Numbered from the stretch's first letter, positions 1 to 15,504 are shown. The stretch is 64,000 nucleotides of DNA from Corella eumyota (GCA_963082875.1 OY720100.1:5828001-5892000), one strand, 5' to 3'. Notes: generated by a model not told the origin, from the sequence alone. Numbers and translations: made by a program.

Positions 1-3000
1 AATTTTTAATAAAAGTTTCATAACTTTTATGAATATTAATATTTTCGAAAAATATTTTGTAAACACGGTAATTGGACCTGTGCGGTTCTAACACAACAAT
101 TATTTTTCGATTTAAAATTTTTTATTTTTTTTCAAAAAATTTGTATGAAATATCATTGGCCAAAAATATCACGTGACCTAATTAAACCCAAAATAAAAAT
201 TACCTTAAACTTTTGTTTTACTGGAAATTTTCGCGAAATGTTTTATCTTGAATGTTAGTTAGGCCAATGCGCGTCCAATAAAATACAAAATTTTAGGTTT
301 TGAGATTTCATAAATTTTTAATAAAAGTTTCATAACTTTTATGAATAATAATATTTTCGAAAAATATTTTGTAAACACGGTAATTGGACCTGTGCGGTTC
401 TAACACAACAATTATTTTTCGATTTAAAGTTTTTAATTTTTTTTCAAAAAATTTGTATGCAATATCATTGGCCAAAAATATCACGTGACCTAATTAAACC
501 CAAAATAAAAATTACCTTAAACTTTTGTTTTACTCAAAATTTTCGCGAAATGTTTTATCTTGAATGTTAGTTAGGCCAATGCGCGTCTAATAAAATACAA
601 AATTTTAGGTTTTAAGATTTCATAAATTTTTAATAAAAGTTTCATAACTTTTATGAATATTAATATTTTTGAAAAATATTTTGTAAACACGGTAATTGGA
701 CCTGTGCGGTTCTAACACAACAATTATTTTTCGATTTAAAATTTTTTTTTTTTAAATTTGTATGCAATATTATTGGCCAAAAATATCACGTGACCTAATG
801 AAAACAAAAATAGAAATTACCTCAAACTTTTGTTTTACTGAAAATTTTCGCGAAATGTTTTATCTTGAATGTTAGTTAGGCCAATGCGCGTCTAATAAAA
901 TACAAAATTTTAGGTTTTGAGATTTCATAAATTTTTAATAAAAGTTTCATAACTTTTATGAATATTAATATTTTCGAAAAATATTTTGTAAACACGGTAA
1001 TTGGACCTGTGCGGTTTTAACACAACAATTATTTTTCGATTTAAAATTTTTAATTTTTTTTCAAAAAATTTGTATGCAATATTATTGGCCAAAAATATCA
1101 CCTAATTAAACCCAAAATAAAAATTACCTCAAACTTTTGTTTTACTCAAAATTTTCGCGAAATGTTTTATCTTGAATGTTAATTAGGCTAATACGCGTCT
1201 AATAAAATACAAAATTTTAGGTTTTGAGATTTCATAAATTTTTAATAAAAGTTTCATAACTTTTATGAATATTAATATTTTCGAAAAATATTTTGTAAAC
1301 ACGGTAATTGGACCTGTGCGGTTCTAACACAACAATTATTTTTCGATTTAAAGTTTTTAATTTTTTTCAAAAAATTTGTATGCAATATCATTGGCCAAAA
1401 ATATCACGTGACCTAATTAAACCTAAAATAAAAATTACCTTAAACTTTTGTTTTACTGAAAATTTTCGCGAAATGTTTTATCTTGAATGTTAGTTAGGCC
1501 AATGCGCGTCTAATAAAATACAAAATTTTAGGTTTTAAGATTTCATAAATTTTTAATAAAAGTTTCATAACTTTTATGAATATTAATATTTTTGAAAAAT
1601 ATTTTGTAAACACGGTAATTGGACCTGTGCGGTTCTAACACAACAATTATTTTTCGATTTAAAATTTTTTTTTTTAAATTTGTATGCAATATTATTGGCC
1701 AAAAATATCACGTGACCTAATGAAAACCAAAATAGAAATTACCTCAAACTTTTGTTTTACTGAAAATTTTCGCGAAATGTTTTATCTTGAATGTTAGTTA
1801 GGCCAATGCGCGTCTAATAAAATACAAAATTTTAGGTTTTGAGATTTCATAAATTTTTAATAAAAGTTTCATAACTTTTATGAATATTAATATTTTCGAA
1901 AAATATTTTGTAAACACGGTAATTGGACCTGTGCGGTTCTAACACAACAATTATTTTTCGATTTAAAATTTTTTATTTTTTTTAAATTTGTATGCAATAT
2001 CATTGGCCAAAAATATCACGTGACCTAATTAAACCCAAAATAAAAATTATCTCAAACTTTTTTTCTGCTTAAAATTTTTGCAAAATGTTTTATCTTGAAT
2101 GTTAGCTAGGCCAATGCGCGCATAATTAAAAATAGAATTTCAGATTTTGAGATTTCATAAATTTTTAATAAAAGTTTCATAACTTTTATGAATATTAATA
2201 TTTTTGAAAAATATTATGTAAACACGCTAATTGGACCTGTGCGGTTCTAACACAACAATTATTTTTCGATTTAAAATTTTTTATTTTTTTAAAAAAAATT
2301 TGTATGCAATATCATTGGCCAAAAATATCACGTGACCTAATTAAACCCAAACTAAAAATTTCCTCAAACTTTTGTTTTACTAAAAATTTTCGCGAAATGT
2401 ATTAGTTTGAATGTTAGTTAGGCCAATGCGCGTCTAATAAAATACAAATTTTTAGGTTTTGAGAATTCATAAATTTTTAATACAAATTTTTAATAAAAGT
2501 GTCATAACTTTTATGAATATTAATATTTTCGAAAAATATTTTGTAAACACGGTAATTGGACCTGTGCGGTTTTAACACAACAATTATTTTTCGATTTAAA
2601 ATTTTTAATTTTTTTTCAAAAAATTTGTATGCAATATTATTGGCCAAAAATATCACCTAATTAAACCCAAAATAAAAATTACCTCAAACTTTTGTTTTAC
2701 TCAAAATTTTCGCGAAATGTTTTATCTTGAATGTTAATTAGGCCAATACGCGTCTAATAAAATACAAAATTTTAGGTTTTGAGATTTCATAAATTTTTAA
2801 TAAAAGTTTCATAACTTTTATGAATATTAATATTTTCGAAAAATATTTTGTAAACACGGTAATTGGACCTGTGCGGTTCTAACACAACAATTATTTTTCG
2901 ATTTAAAGTTTTTAATTTTTTTCAAAAAATTTGTATGCAATATCATTGACCAAAAATATCACGTGACCTAATTAAACCCAAAATAAAAATTACCTTAAAC

Positions 3001-5594
3001 TTTTGTTTTACTGAAAATTTTCGCGAAATGTTTTATCTTGAATGTTAGTTAGGCCAATGCGCGTCTAATAAAATACAAAATTTTAGGTTTTAAGATTTCA
3101 TAAATTTTTAATAAAAGTTTCATAACTTTTATGAATATTAATATTTTTGAAAAATATTTTGTAAACACGGTAATTGGACCTGTGCGGTTCTAACACAACA
3201 ATTATTTTTCGATTTAAAATTTTTTTTTTTAAATTTGTATGCAATATTATTGGCCAAAAATATCACGTGACCTAATAAAAACCAAAATAGAAATTACCTC
3301 AAACTTTTGTTTTACTGAAAATTTTCGCGAAATGTTTTATCTTGAATGTTAGTTAGGCCAATGCGCGTCTAATAAAATACAAAATTTTAGGTTTTGAGAT
3401 TTCATAAATTTTTAATAAAAGTTTCATAACTTTTATGAATATTAATATTTTCGAAAAATATTTTGTAAACACGGTAATTGGACCTGTGCGGTTCTAACAC
3501 AACAATTATTTTTCGATTTAAAATTTTTTATTTTTTTTAAATTTGTATGCAATATCATTGGCCAAAAATATCACGTGACCTAATTAAACCCAAAATAAAA
3601 ATTATCTCAAACTTTTTTTCTGCTTAAAATTTTTGCAAAATGTTTTATCTTGAATGTTAGCTAGGCCAATGCGCGCATAATTAAAAATAGAATTTCAGAT
3701 TTTGAGATTTCATAAATTTTTAATAAAAGTTTCATAACTTTTATGAATATTAATATTTTTGAAAAATATTATGTAAACACGCTAATTGGACCTGTGCGGT
3801 TCTAACACAACAATTATTTTTCGATTTAAAATTTTTTATTTTTTTAAAAAAAATTTGTATGCAATATCATTGGCCAAAAATATCACGTGACCTAATTAAA
3901 CCCAAACTAAAAATTTCCTCAAACTTTTGTTTTACTAAAAATTTTCGCGAAATGTATTAGTTTGAATGTTAGTTAGGCCAATGCGCGTCTAATAAAATAC
4001 AAATTTTTAGGTTTTGAGAATTCATAAATTTTTAATACAAATTTTTAATAAAAGTGTCATAACTTTTATGAATATTAATATTTTCGAAAAATATTTTGTA
4101 AACACGGTAATTGGACCTGTGCGGTTTTAACACAACAATTATTTTTCGATTTAAAATTTTTAATTTTTTTTCAAAAAATTTGTATGCAATATTATTGGCC
4201 AAAAATATCACCTAATTAAACCCAAAATAAAAATTACCTCAAACTTTTGTTTTACTCAAAATTTTCGCGAAATGTTTTATCTTGAATGTTAATTAGGCCA
4301 ATACGCGTCTAATAAAATACAAAATTTTAGGTTTTGAGATTTCATAAATTTTTAATAAAAGTTTCATAACTTTTATGAATATTAATATTTTCGAAAAATA
4401 TTTTGTAAACACGGTAATTGGACCTGTGCGGTTCTAACACAACAATTATTTTTCGATTTAAAGTTTTTAATTTTTTTCAAAAAATTTGTATGCAATATCA
4501 TTGGCCAAAAATATCACGTGACCTAATTAAACCCAAAATAAAAACTACCTTAAACTTTTGTTTTACTGAAAATTTTCGCGAAATGTTTTATCTTGAATGT
4601 TAGTTAGGCCAATGCGCGTCTAATAAAATACAAAATTTTAGGTTTTAAGATTTCATAAATTTTTAATAAAAGTTTCATAACTTTTATGAATATTAATATT
4701 TTTGAAAAATATTTTGTAAACACGGTAATTGGACCTGTGCGGTTCTAACACAACAATTATTTTTCGATTTAAAATTTTTTTTTTTAAATTTGTATGCAAT
4801 ATTATTGGCCAAAAATATCACGTGACCTAATAAAAACCAAAATAGAAATTACCTCAAACTTTTGTTTTACTGAAAATTTTCGCGAAATGTTTTATCTTGA
4901 ATGTTAGTTAGGCCAATGCGCGTCTAATAAAATACAAAATTTTAGGTTTTGAGATTTCATAAATTTTTAATAAAAGTTTCATAACTTTTATGAATATTAA
5001 TATTTTCGAAAAATATTTTGTAAACACGGTAATTGGACCTGTGCGGTTCTAACACAACAATTATTTTTCGATTTAAAATTTTTTATTTTTTTTAAATTTG
5101 TATGCAATATCATTGGCCAAAAATATCACGTGACCTAATTAAACCCAAAATAAAAATTATCTCAAACTTTTTTTCTACTTGAAATTTTTGCAAAATGTTT
5201 TATCTTGAATGTTAGCTAGGCCAATGCGCGCATAATTAAAAATAGAATTTCAGATTTTGAGATTTCATAAATTTTTAATAAAAGTTTCATAACTTTTATG
5301 AATATTAATATTTTTGAAAAATATTATGTAAACACGCTAATTGGACCTGTGCGGTTCTAACACAACAATTATTTTTCGATTTAAAATTTTTTATTTTTTT
5401 AAAAAAAATTTGTATGCAATATCATTGGCCAAAAATATCACGTGACCTAATTAAACCCAAACTAAAAATTTCCTCAAACTTTTGTTTTACTAAAAATTTT
5501 CGCGAAATGTATTAGTTTGAATGTTAGTTAGGCCAATGCGCGTCTAATAAAATACAAATTTTTAGGTTTTGAGAATTCATAAATTTTTAATACA
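1..5594 (+). repeat. Satellite block A: 5-monomer higher-order repeat, ~1,555 bp
   Basis: From 929 the array repeats every ~1,555 bp, with units near 929-2484, 2485-4039 and 4040-5594. The diagnostic monomer has TTTTAACACAAC instead of TTCTAACACAAC and lacks the bases that form the CACGTG site (near 1101, 2653 and 4210). A ~17 bp duplicated start (AATTTTTAATAC before AAATTTTTAATAAAAGTG) marks 2485, 4040 and 5595. The three monomers at 1-928 lead into it. Confidence 0.85.
313..624 (+). repeat. Representative satellite monomer (312 bp)
   Basis: Elements in order, seen in nearly all copies (positions here are given for the copy at 1-312). A 9 bp inverted repeat ATAAAAGTT/AACTTTTAT with a 4 bp loop lies at 9-30, and a second dyad AATATTTT/AAAATATT with a CGA centre at 38-56. 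A conserved less AT-rich block containing GGACCTGTGCGG follows, then A/T tracts. Next come an inverted CCAAT box CATTGGCC (154-161), the palindrome TCACGTGA (169-176), and a forward CCAAT box GGCCAATG (262-269) followed by GCGCG. Confidence 0.85.
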
Positions 5595-8500
5595 AATTTT
5601 TAATAAAAGTGTCATAACTTTTATGAATATTAATATTTTCGAAAAATATTTTGTAAACACGGTAATTGGACCTGTGCGGTTCTAACACAACAATTATTTT
5701 TCGATTTAAAATTTGTTATTTTTTTAAAAAAAATTTGTATGCAATATCATTGGCCAAAAATATCACGTGAAAATATCACGCAAATTTTTAATAAAAGTGT
5801 CATAACTTTTATGAATATTAATATTTTCGAAAAATATTTTGTAAACACGGTAATTGGACCTGTGCGGTTCTAACACAACAATTATTTTTTGATTAAAAAT
5901 TTTAAATTTTTTTTCAAAAATGTATGCAATATCATTGGTCAAAAATATCACGTGACCTAATTAAACCCAAAATAAAAATTACCTCAAACTTTTGTTTTAC
6001 TCAAAATTTTCGCGAAATGTTTTATCTTGAATGTTAGTTAGGCCAATGCGCGTCTAATAAAATACAAAATTTTAGGTTTTGAGATTTCATAAATTTTTAA
6101 TAAAAGTTTCATAACTTTTATGAATATTAATATTTTCGAAAAATATTTTGTAAACACGGTAATTGGACCTGTGCGGTTCTAACACAACAATTATTTTTCG
6201 ATTTAAAATTTTTAATTTTTTTTCAAAAAATTTGTATGCAATATTATTGGCCAAAAATATCACGTGACCTAATGAAAACCAAAATAAAAATTACCTCAAA
6301 CTTTTGTTTTACTCAAAATTTTCGCGAAATGTTTTATCTTGAATGTTAATTAGGCCAATACGCGTCTAATAAAATACAAAATTTTAGGTTTTGAGATTTC
6401 ATAAATTTTTAATAAAAGTTTCATAACTTTTATGAATATTAATATTTTCGAAAAATATTTTGAAAACACGGTAATTGGACCTGTGCGGTTCTAACACAAC
6501 AATTATTTTTCGATTTAAAGTTTTTAATTTTTTTTCAAAAAATTTGTATGCAATATCATTGGCCAAAAATATCACGTGACCTAATTAAACCCAAAATAAA
6601 AATTACCTTAAACTTTTGTTTTACTGAAAATTTTTGCGAAATGTTTTATCTTGAATGTTAGTTAGGCCAATGCGCGTCTAATAAAATACAAAATTTTAGG
6701 TTTTAAGATTTCATAAATTTTTAATAAAAGTTTCATAACTTTTATGAATATTAATATTTTTGAAAAATATTTTGTAAACACGGTAATTGGACCTGTGCGG
6801 TTCTAACACAACAATTATTTTTCGATTTAAAATTTTTTATTTTTTTTCAAAAAATTTGTATGCAATCTCATTGGCCAAAAATATCACGTGACCTAATTAA
6901 ACCCAAAATAAAAATTACCTCAAACTTTTGTTTTACTGAAAATTTTCGCGAAATGTTTTATCTTGAATGTTAGTTAGGCCAATGCGCGTCTAATAAAATA
7001 CAAAATTTTAGGTTTTAAGATTTCATAAATTTTTAATAAAAGTTTCATAACTTTTATGAATATTAATACTTTTGAAAAATATTTTGTAAACACGGTAATT
7101 GGACCTGTGCGGTTCTAACACAACAATTATTTTTTGATTTAAAATTTTTTATTTTTTTTCAAAAAATTTGTATGCAATCTCATTGGCCAAAAATATCACG
7201 TGACCTAATTAAACCCAAAATAAAAATTATCTCAAACTTTATTTCTACTCAAAATTTTTGCAAAATGTTTTATCTTGAATGTTAGCTAAGCCAATGCGCG
7301 CATAATTAAAGATAGAATTTCAGATTTTGAGATTTCATAAATTTTTAATAAAAGTTTCATAACTTTTATGAATATTAATATTTTTGAAAAATATTTTGTA
7401 AACACGGTAATTGGACCTGTGCGGTTCTAACACAACAATTATTTTTCGATTTAAAATTTTTAATTTTTTTTCAAAAAATTTGTATGCAATATCATTGGCC
7501 AAAAATATCACGTGACCTAATTAAACCCAAAATAAAAATTACCTCAAACTTTTGTTTTACTGAAAATTTTCGCGAAATGTTTTATCTTGAATGTTAGTTA
7601 GGCCAATGCGCGTCTAATAAAATACAAAATTTTAGGTTTTAAGATTTCATAAATTTTTAATAAAAGTTTCATAACTTTTATGAATATTAATACTTTTGAA
7701 AAATATTTTGTAAACACGGTAATTGGACCTGTGCGGTTCTAACACAACAATTATTTTTTGATTTAAAATTTTTTATTTTTTTTCAAAAAATTTGTATGCA
7801 ATCTCATTGGCCAAAAATATCACGTGACCTAATTAAACCCAAAATAAAAATTATCTCAAACTTTATTTCTACTCAAAATTTTTGCAAAATGTTTTATCTT
7901 GAATGTTAGCTAAGCCAATGCGCGCATAATTAAAGATAGAATTTCAGATTTTGAGATTTCATAAATTTTTAATAAAAGTTTCATAACTTTTATGAATATT
8001 AATATTTTTGAAAAATATTATGTAAACACGCTAATTGGACCTGTGCGGTTCTAACACAACAATTATTTTTCGATTTAAAATTTGTTATTTTTAAAAAAAA
8101 AAATTTGTATGCAATATCATTGGCCAAAAATATCACGTGACCTAATTAAACCCAAACTAAAAATTTCCTCAAACTTTTGTTTTACTAAAAATTTTCGCGA
8201 AATGTATTAGTTTGAATGTTAGTTAGGCCAATGCGCGTCTAATAAAATACAAATTTTTAGGTTTTGAGAATTCATAAATTTTTAATACAAATTTTTAATA
8301 AAAGTGTCATAACTTTTATGAATATTAATATTTTCGAAAAATATTTTGTAAACACGGTAATTGGACCTGTGCGGTTCTAACACAACAATTATTTTTCGAT
8401 TTAAAATTTGTTATTTTTTTAAAAAAAATTTGTATGCAATATCATTGGCCAAAAATATCATGTGAAAATATCACGCAAATTTTTAATAAAAGTGTCATAA

Positions 8501-11500
8501 CTTTTATGAATATTAATATTTTCGAAAAATATTTTGTAAACACGGTAATTGGACCTGTGCGGTTCTAACACAACAATTATTTTTCGATTAAAAATTTTAA
8601 ATTTTTTTTCAAAAATGTATGCAATATCATTGGTCAAAAATATCACGTGACCTAATTAAACCCAAAATAAAAATTACCTCAAACTTTTGTTTTACTCAAA
8701 ATTTTCGCGAAATGTTTTATCTTGAATGTTAGTTAGGCCAATGCGCGTCTAATAAAATACAAAATTTTAGGTTTTGAGATTTCATAAATTTTTAATAAAA
8801 GTTTCATAACTTTTATGAATATTAATATTTTCGAAAAATATTTTGTAAACACGGTAATTGGACCTGTGCGGTTCTAACACAACAATTATTTTTCGATTTA
8901 AAATTTTTAATTTTTTTTCAAAAAATTTGTATGCAATATTATTGGCCAAAAATATCACGTGACCTAATGAAAACCAAAATAAAAATTACCTCAAACTTTT
9001 GTTTTACTCAAAATTTTCGCGAAATGTTTTATCTTGAATGTTAATTAGGCCAATACGCGTCTAATAAAATACAAAATTTTAGGTTTTGAGATTTCATAAA
9101 TTTTTAATAAAAGTTTCATAACTTTTATGAATATTAATATTTTCGAAAAATATTTTGAAAACACGGTAATTGGACCTGTGCGGTTCTAACACAACAATTA
9201 TTTTTCGATTTAAAGTTTTTAATTTTTTTTCAAAAAATTTGTATGCAATATCATTGGCCAAAAATATCACGTGACCTAATTAAACCCAAAATAAAAATTA
9301 CCTTAAACTTTTGTTTTACTGAAAATTTTTGCGAAATGTTTTATCTTGAATGTTAGTTAGGCCAATGCGCGTCTAATAAAATACAAAATTTTAGGTTTTA
9401 AGATTTCATAAATTTTTAATAAAAGTTTCATAACTTTTATGAATATTAATATTTTTGAAAAATATTTTGTAAACACGGTAATTGGACCTGTGCGGTTCTA
9501 ACACAACAATTATTTTTCGATTTAAAATTTTTTATTTTTTTTCAAAAAATTTGTATGCAATCTCATTGGCCAAAAATATCACGTGACCTAATTAAACCCA
9601 AAATAAAAATTATCTCAAACTTTTTTTCTACTCAAAATTTTTGCAAAATGTTTTATCTTGAATGTTAGCTAGGCCAATGCGCGCATAATTAAAGATAGAA
9701 TTTCAGATTTTGAGATTTCATAAATTTTTAATAAAAGTTTCATAACTTTTATGAATATTAATATTTTTGAAAAATATTATGTAAACACGCTAATTGGACC
9801 GGTGCGGTTCTAACACAACAATTATTTTTCGATTTAAAATTTGTTATTTTTTTAAAAAAAATTTGTATGCAATATCATTGGCCAAAAATATCACGTGACC
9901 TAATTAAACCCAAACTAAAAATTTCCTCAAACTTTTGTTTTACTAAAAATTTTCGCGAAATGTATTAGTTTGAATGTTGGTTAGGCCAATGCGCGTCTAA
10001 TAAAATACAAATTTTTAGGTTTTGAGATTTAATAAATTTTTAATACAAATTTTTAATAAAAGTGTCATAACTTTTATGAATATTAATATTTTCGAAAAAT
10101 ATTTTGTAAACACGGTAATTGGACCTGTGCGGTTCTAACACAACAATTATTTTTCGATTTAAAATTTGTTATTTTTTTAAAAAAAATTTGTATGCAATAT
10201 CATTGGCCAAAAATATCACGTGAAAATATCACGCAAATTTTTAATAAAAGTGTCATAACTTTTATGAATATCAATATTTTCAAAAAATATTTTGTAAGCA
10301 CGGTAATTGGACCTGTGCGGTTCTAACACAACAATTATTTTTCGATTAAAAATTTTTTATTTTTTTTCAAAAAATTTGTATGCAATATCATTGGCCAAAA
10401 ATATCACGTGACCTAATTAAACCCAAAATAAAAATTACCTCAAACTTTTGTTTTACTGAAAATTTTCGCGAAATGTTTTATCTTGAATGTTAGTTAGGCC
10501 AATGCGCGTCTAATAAAATACAAAATTTTAGGTTTTAAAATTTCATAAATTTTTAATAAAAGTTTCATAACTTTTATGAATATTAATATTTTTGAAAAAT
10601 ATTTTGTAAACACGGTAATTGGACCTGTGCGGTTCTAACACAACAATTATTTTTCGATTTAAAATTTTTAATTTTTTTTCAAAAAATTTGTATGCAATAT
10701 CATTGGCCAAAAATATCACGTGACCTAATTAAACCCAAAATAAAAATTACCTCAAACTTTTGTTTTACTGAAAATTTTCGCGAAATGTTTTATCTTGAAT
10801 GTTAGTTAGGCCAATGCGCGTCTAATAAAATACAAAATTTTAGGTTTTAAGATTTCATAAATTTTTAATAAAAGTTTCATAACTTTTATGAATATTAATA
10901 CTTTTGAAAAATATTTTGTAAACACGGTAATTGGACCTGTGCGGTTCTAACACAACAATTATTTTTTGATTTAAAATTTTTTATTTTTTTTCAAAAAATT
11001 TGTATGCAATCTCATTGGCCAAAAATATCACGTGACCTAATTAAACCCAAAATAAAAATTATCTCAAACTTTATTTCTACTCAAAATTTTTGCAAAATGT
11101 TTTATCTTGAATGTTAGCTAAGCCAATGCGCGCATAATTAAAGATAGAATTTCAGATTTTGAGATTTCATAAATTTTTAATAAAAGTTTCATAACTTTTA
11201 TGAATATTAATATTTTTGAAAAATATTTTGTAAACACGGTAATTGGACCTGTGCGGTTCTAACACAACAATTATTTTTCGATTTAAAATTTTTAATTTTT
11301 TTTCAAAAAATTTGTATGCAATATCATTGGCCAAAAATATCACGTGACCTAATTAAACCCAAAATAAAAATTACCTCAAACTTTTGTTTTACTGAAAATT
11401 TTCGCGAAATGTTTTATCTTGAATGTTAGTTAGGCCAATGCGCGTCTAATAAAATACAAAATTTTAGGTTTTAAGATTTCATAAATTTTTAATAAAAGTT

Positions 11501-14500
11501 TCATAACTTTTATGAATATTAATACTTTTGAAAAATATTTTGTAAACACGGTAATTGGACCTGTGCGGTTCTAACACAACAATTATTTTTTGATTTAAAA
11601 TTTTTTATTTTTTTTCAAAAAATTTGTATGCAATCTCATTGGCCAAAAATATCACGTGACCTAATTAAACCCAAAATAAAAATTATCTCAAACTTTATTT
11701 CTACTCAAAATTTTTGCAAAATGTGTTATCTTGAATGTTAGCTAAGCCAATGCGCGCATAATTAAAGATAGAATTTCAGATTTTGAGATTTCATAAATTT
11801 TTAATAAAAGTTTCATAACTTTTATGAATATTAATATTTTTGAAAAATATTATGTAAACACGCTAATTGGACCTGTGCGGTTCTAACACAACAATTATTT
11901 TTCGATTTAAAATTTGTTATTTTTAAAAAAAAAAATTTGTATGCAATATCATTGGCCAAAAATATCACGTGACCTAATTAAACCCAAACTAAAAATTTCC
12001 TCAAACTTTTGTTTTACTAAAAATTTTCGCGAAATGTATTAGTTTGAATGTTAGTTAGGCCAATGCGCGTCTAATAAAATACAAATTTTTAGGTTTTGAG
12101 ATTTCATAAATTTTTAATACAAATTTTTAATAAAAGTGTCATAACTTTTATGAATATTAATATTTTCGAAAAATATTTTGTAAACACGGTAATTGGACCT
12201 GTGCGGTTCTAACACAACAATTATTTTTCGATTAAAAATTTTTAATTTTTTTTCAAAAAATTTGTATGCAATATCATTGGCCAAAAATATCACGTGACCT
12301 AATTAAACCCAAAATAAAAATTACCTCAAACTTTTGTTTTACTGAAAATTTTCGCGAAATGTTTTATCTTGAATGTTAGTTAGGCCAATGCGCGTCTAAT
12401 AAAATACAAAATTTTAGGTTTTAAAATTTCATAAATTTTTAATAAAAGTTTCATAACTTTTATGAATATTAATATTTTTGAAAAATATTTTGTAAACACG
12501 GTAATTGAACCTGTGCGGTTCTAACACAACAATTATTTTTCGATTTAAAATTTTTTTTTTTTTATCAAAAAATTTTTATGCAATATCATTGGCCAAAAAT
12601 ATCACGTGACCTAATGAAAACCAAAATAAAAATTACCTCAAACTTTTTTTCTACTCAAAATTTTTGCAAAATATTTTATTTTGAATGTTAGCTAGGCCAA
12701 TGCGCGCATAATTAAAGATAGAATTTCAGATTTTGAGATTTCATAAATTTTTAATAAAAGTTTCATAACTTTTATGAATATTAATATTTTTGAAAAATAT
12801 TATGTAAACACGCTAATTGGACCTGTGCGGTTCTAACACAACAATTATTTTTCGATTTAAAATTTGTTATTTTTTAAAAAAAAATTTGTATGCAATATCG
12901 TTGGCCAAAAATATCACGTGACCTAATTAAACCCAAACTAAAAATTTCCTCAAACATTTGTTTTACTAAAAATTTTCGCGAAATGTATTAGTTTGAATGT
13001 TAGTTAGGCCAATGCGCGTCTAATAAAATACAAATTTTTAGGTTTTGAGATTTCATAAATTTTTAATACAAATTTTTAATAAAAGTGTCATAACTTTTAT
13101 GAATATTAATATTTTCGAAAAATATTTTGTAAACACGGTAATTGGACCTGTGCGGTTCTAACACAACAATTATTTTTCGATTTAAAATTTGTTATTTTTT
13201 TAAAAAAAATTTGTATGCAATATCATTGGCCAAAAATATCACGTGAAAATATCACGCAAATTTTTAATAAAAGTGTCATAACTTTTATGAATATCAATAT
13301 TTTCGAAAAATATTTTGTAAACACGGTAATTGGACCTGTGCGGTTCTAACACAACAATTATTTTTCGATTAAAAATTTTTAATTTTTTTTCAAAAAATTT
13401 GTATGCAATATCATTGGCCAAAAATATCACGTGACCTAATTAAACCCAAAATAAAAATTACCTCAAACTTTTGTTTTACTGAAAATTTTCGCGAAATGTT
13501 TTATCTTGAATGTTAGTTAGGCCAATGCGCGTCTAATAAAATACAAAATTTTAGGTTTTAAAATTTCATAAATTTTTAATAAAAGTTTCATAACTTTTAT
13601 GAATATTAATATTTTTGAAAAATATTTTGTAAACACGGTAATTGGACCTGTGCGGTTCTAACACAACAATTATTTTTCGATTTAAAATTTTTAATTTTTT
13701 TTCAAAAAATTTGTATGCAATATCATTGGCCAAAAATATCACGTGACCTAATTAAACCCAAAATAAAAATTACCTCAAACTTTTGTTTTACTGAAAATTT
13801 TCGCGAAATGTTTTATCTTGAATGTTAGTTAGGCCAATGCGCGTCTAATAAAATACAAAATTTTAGGTTTTAAGATTTCATAAATTTTTAATAAAAGTTT
13901 CATAACTTTTATGAATATTAATACTTTTGAAAAATATTTTGTAAACACGGTAATTGGACCTGTGCGGTTCTAACACAACAATTATTTTTTGATTTAAAAT
14001 TTTTTATTTTTTTTCAAAAAATTTGTATGCAATCTCATTGGCCAAAAATATCACGTGACCTAATTAAACCCAAAATAAAAATTATCTCAAACTTTATTTC
14101 TACTCAAAATTTTTGCAAAATGTTTTATCTTGAATGTTAGCTAAGCCAATGCGCGCATAATTAAAGATAGAATTTCAGATTTTGAGATTTCATAAATTTT
14201 TAATAAAAGTTTCATAACTTTTATGAATATTAATATTTTTGAAAAATATTTTGTAAACACGGTAATTGGACCTGTGCGGTTCTAACACAACAATTATTTT
14301 TCGATTTAAAATTTTTAATTTTTTTTCAAAAAATTTGTATGCAATATCATTGGCCAAAAATATCACGTGACCTAATTAAACCCAAAATAAAAATTACCTC
14401 AAACTTTTGTTTTACTGAAAATTTTCGCGAAATGTTTTATCTTGAATGTTAGTTAGGCCAATGCGCGTCTAATAAAATACAAAATTTTAGGTTTTAAGAT

Positions 14501-15504
14501 TTCATAAATTTTTAATAAAAGTTTCATAACTGTTATGAATATTAATACTTTTGAAAAATATTTTGTAAACACGGTAATTGGACCTGTGCGGTTCTAACAC
14601 AACAATTATTTTTTGATTTAAAATTTTTTATTTTTTTTCAAAAAATTTGTATGCAATCTCATTGGCCAAAAATATCACGTGACCTAATTAAACCCAAAAT
14701 AAAAATTATCTCAAACTTTATTTCTACTCAAAATTTTTGCAAAATGTTTTATCTTGAATGTTAGCTAAGCCAATGCGCGCATAATTAAAGATAGAATTTC
14801 AGATTTTGAGATTTCATAAATTTTTAATAAAAGTTTCATAACTTTTATGAATATTAATATTTTTGAAAAATATTATGTAAACACGCTAATTGGACCTGTG
14901 CGGTTCTAACACAACAATTATTTTTCGATTTAAAATTTGTTATTTTTAAAAAAAAAAATTTGTATGCAATATCATTGGCCAAAAATATCACGTGACCTAA
15001 TTAAACCCAAACTAAAAATTTCCTCAAACTTTTGTTTTACTAAAAATTTTTGCGAAATGTATTAGTTTGAATGTTAGTTAGGCCAATGCGCGTCTAATAA
15101 AATACAAATTTTTAGGTTTTGAGATTTCATAAATTTTTAATACAAATTTTTAATAAAAGTGTCATAACTTTTATGAATATTAATATTTTCGAAAAATATT
15201 TTGTAAACACGGTAATTGGACCTGTGCGGTTCTAACACAACAATTATTTTTCGATTTAAAATTTGTTATTTTTTTAAAAAAAATTTGTATGCAATATCAT
15301 TGGCCAAAAATATCACGTGAAAATATCACGCAAATTTTTAATAAAAGTGTCATAACTTTTATGAATATCAATATTTTCGAAAAATATTTTGTAAACACGG
15401 TAATTGGACCTGTGCGGTTCTAACACAACAATTATTTTTCGATTAAAAATTTTTAATTTTTTTTCAAAAAATTTGTATGCAATATCATTGGCCAAAAATA
15501 TCAC
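5595..15504 (+). repeat. Satellite block B: units marked by a ~188 bp truncated monomer
   Basis: Five truncated monomers end just after the CACGTGA site and run through AAATATCACGC into the next monomer. The junctions lie near 5763, 8458, 10215, 13239 and 15313. Distances between them are 2,695, 1,757, 3,024 and 2,074 bp, matching one short monomer plus about 8, 5, 9 and 6 full ones. Inside each unit there are variants with ATTAATACTTTTG (near 7069, 7690, 10898, 11524, 13922 and 14547). The pattern is what unequal crossover in whole-monomer steps gives. Confidence 0.8.

Noticed and set aside
1308-15504. Repeated 61-63 codon open frames on both strands in the satellite
   Set aside because: They recur only because the monomer recurs, vary with A/T tracts, and have no protein-like composition.
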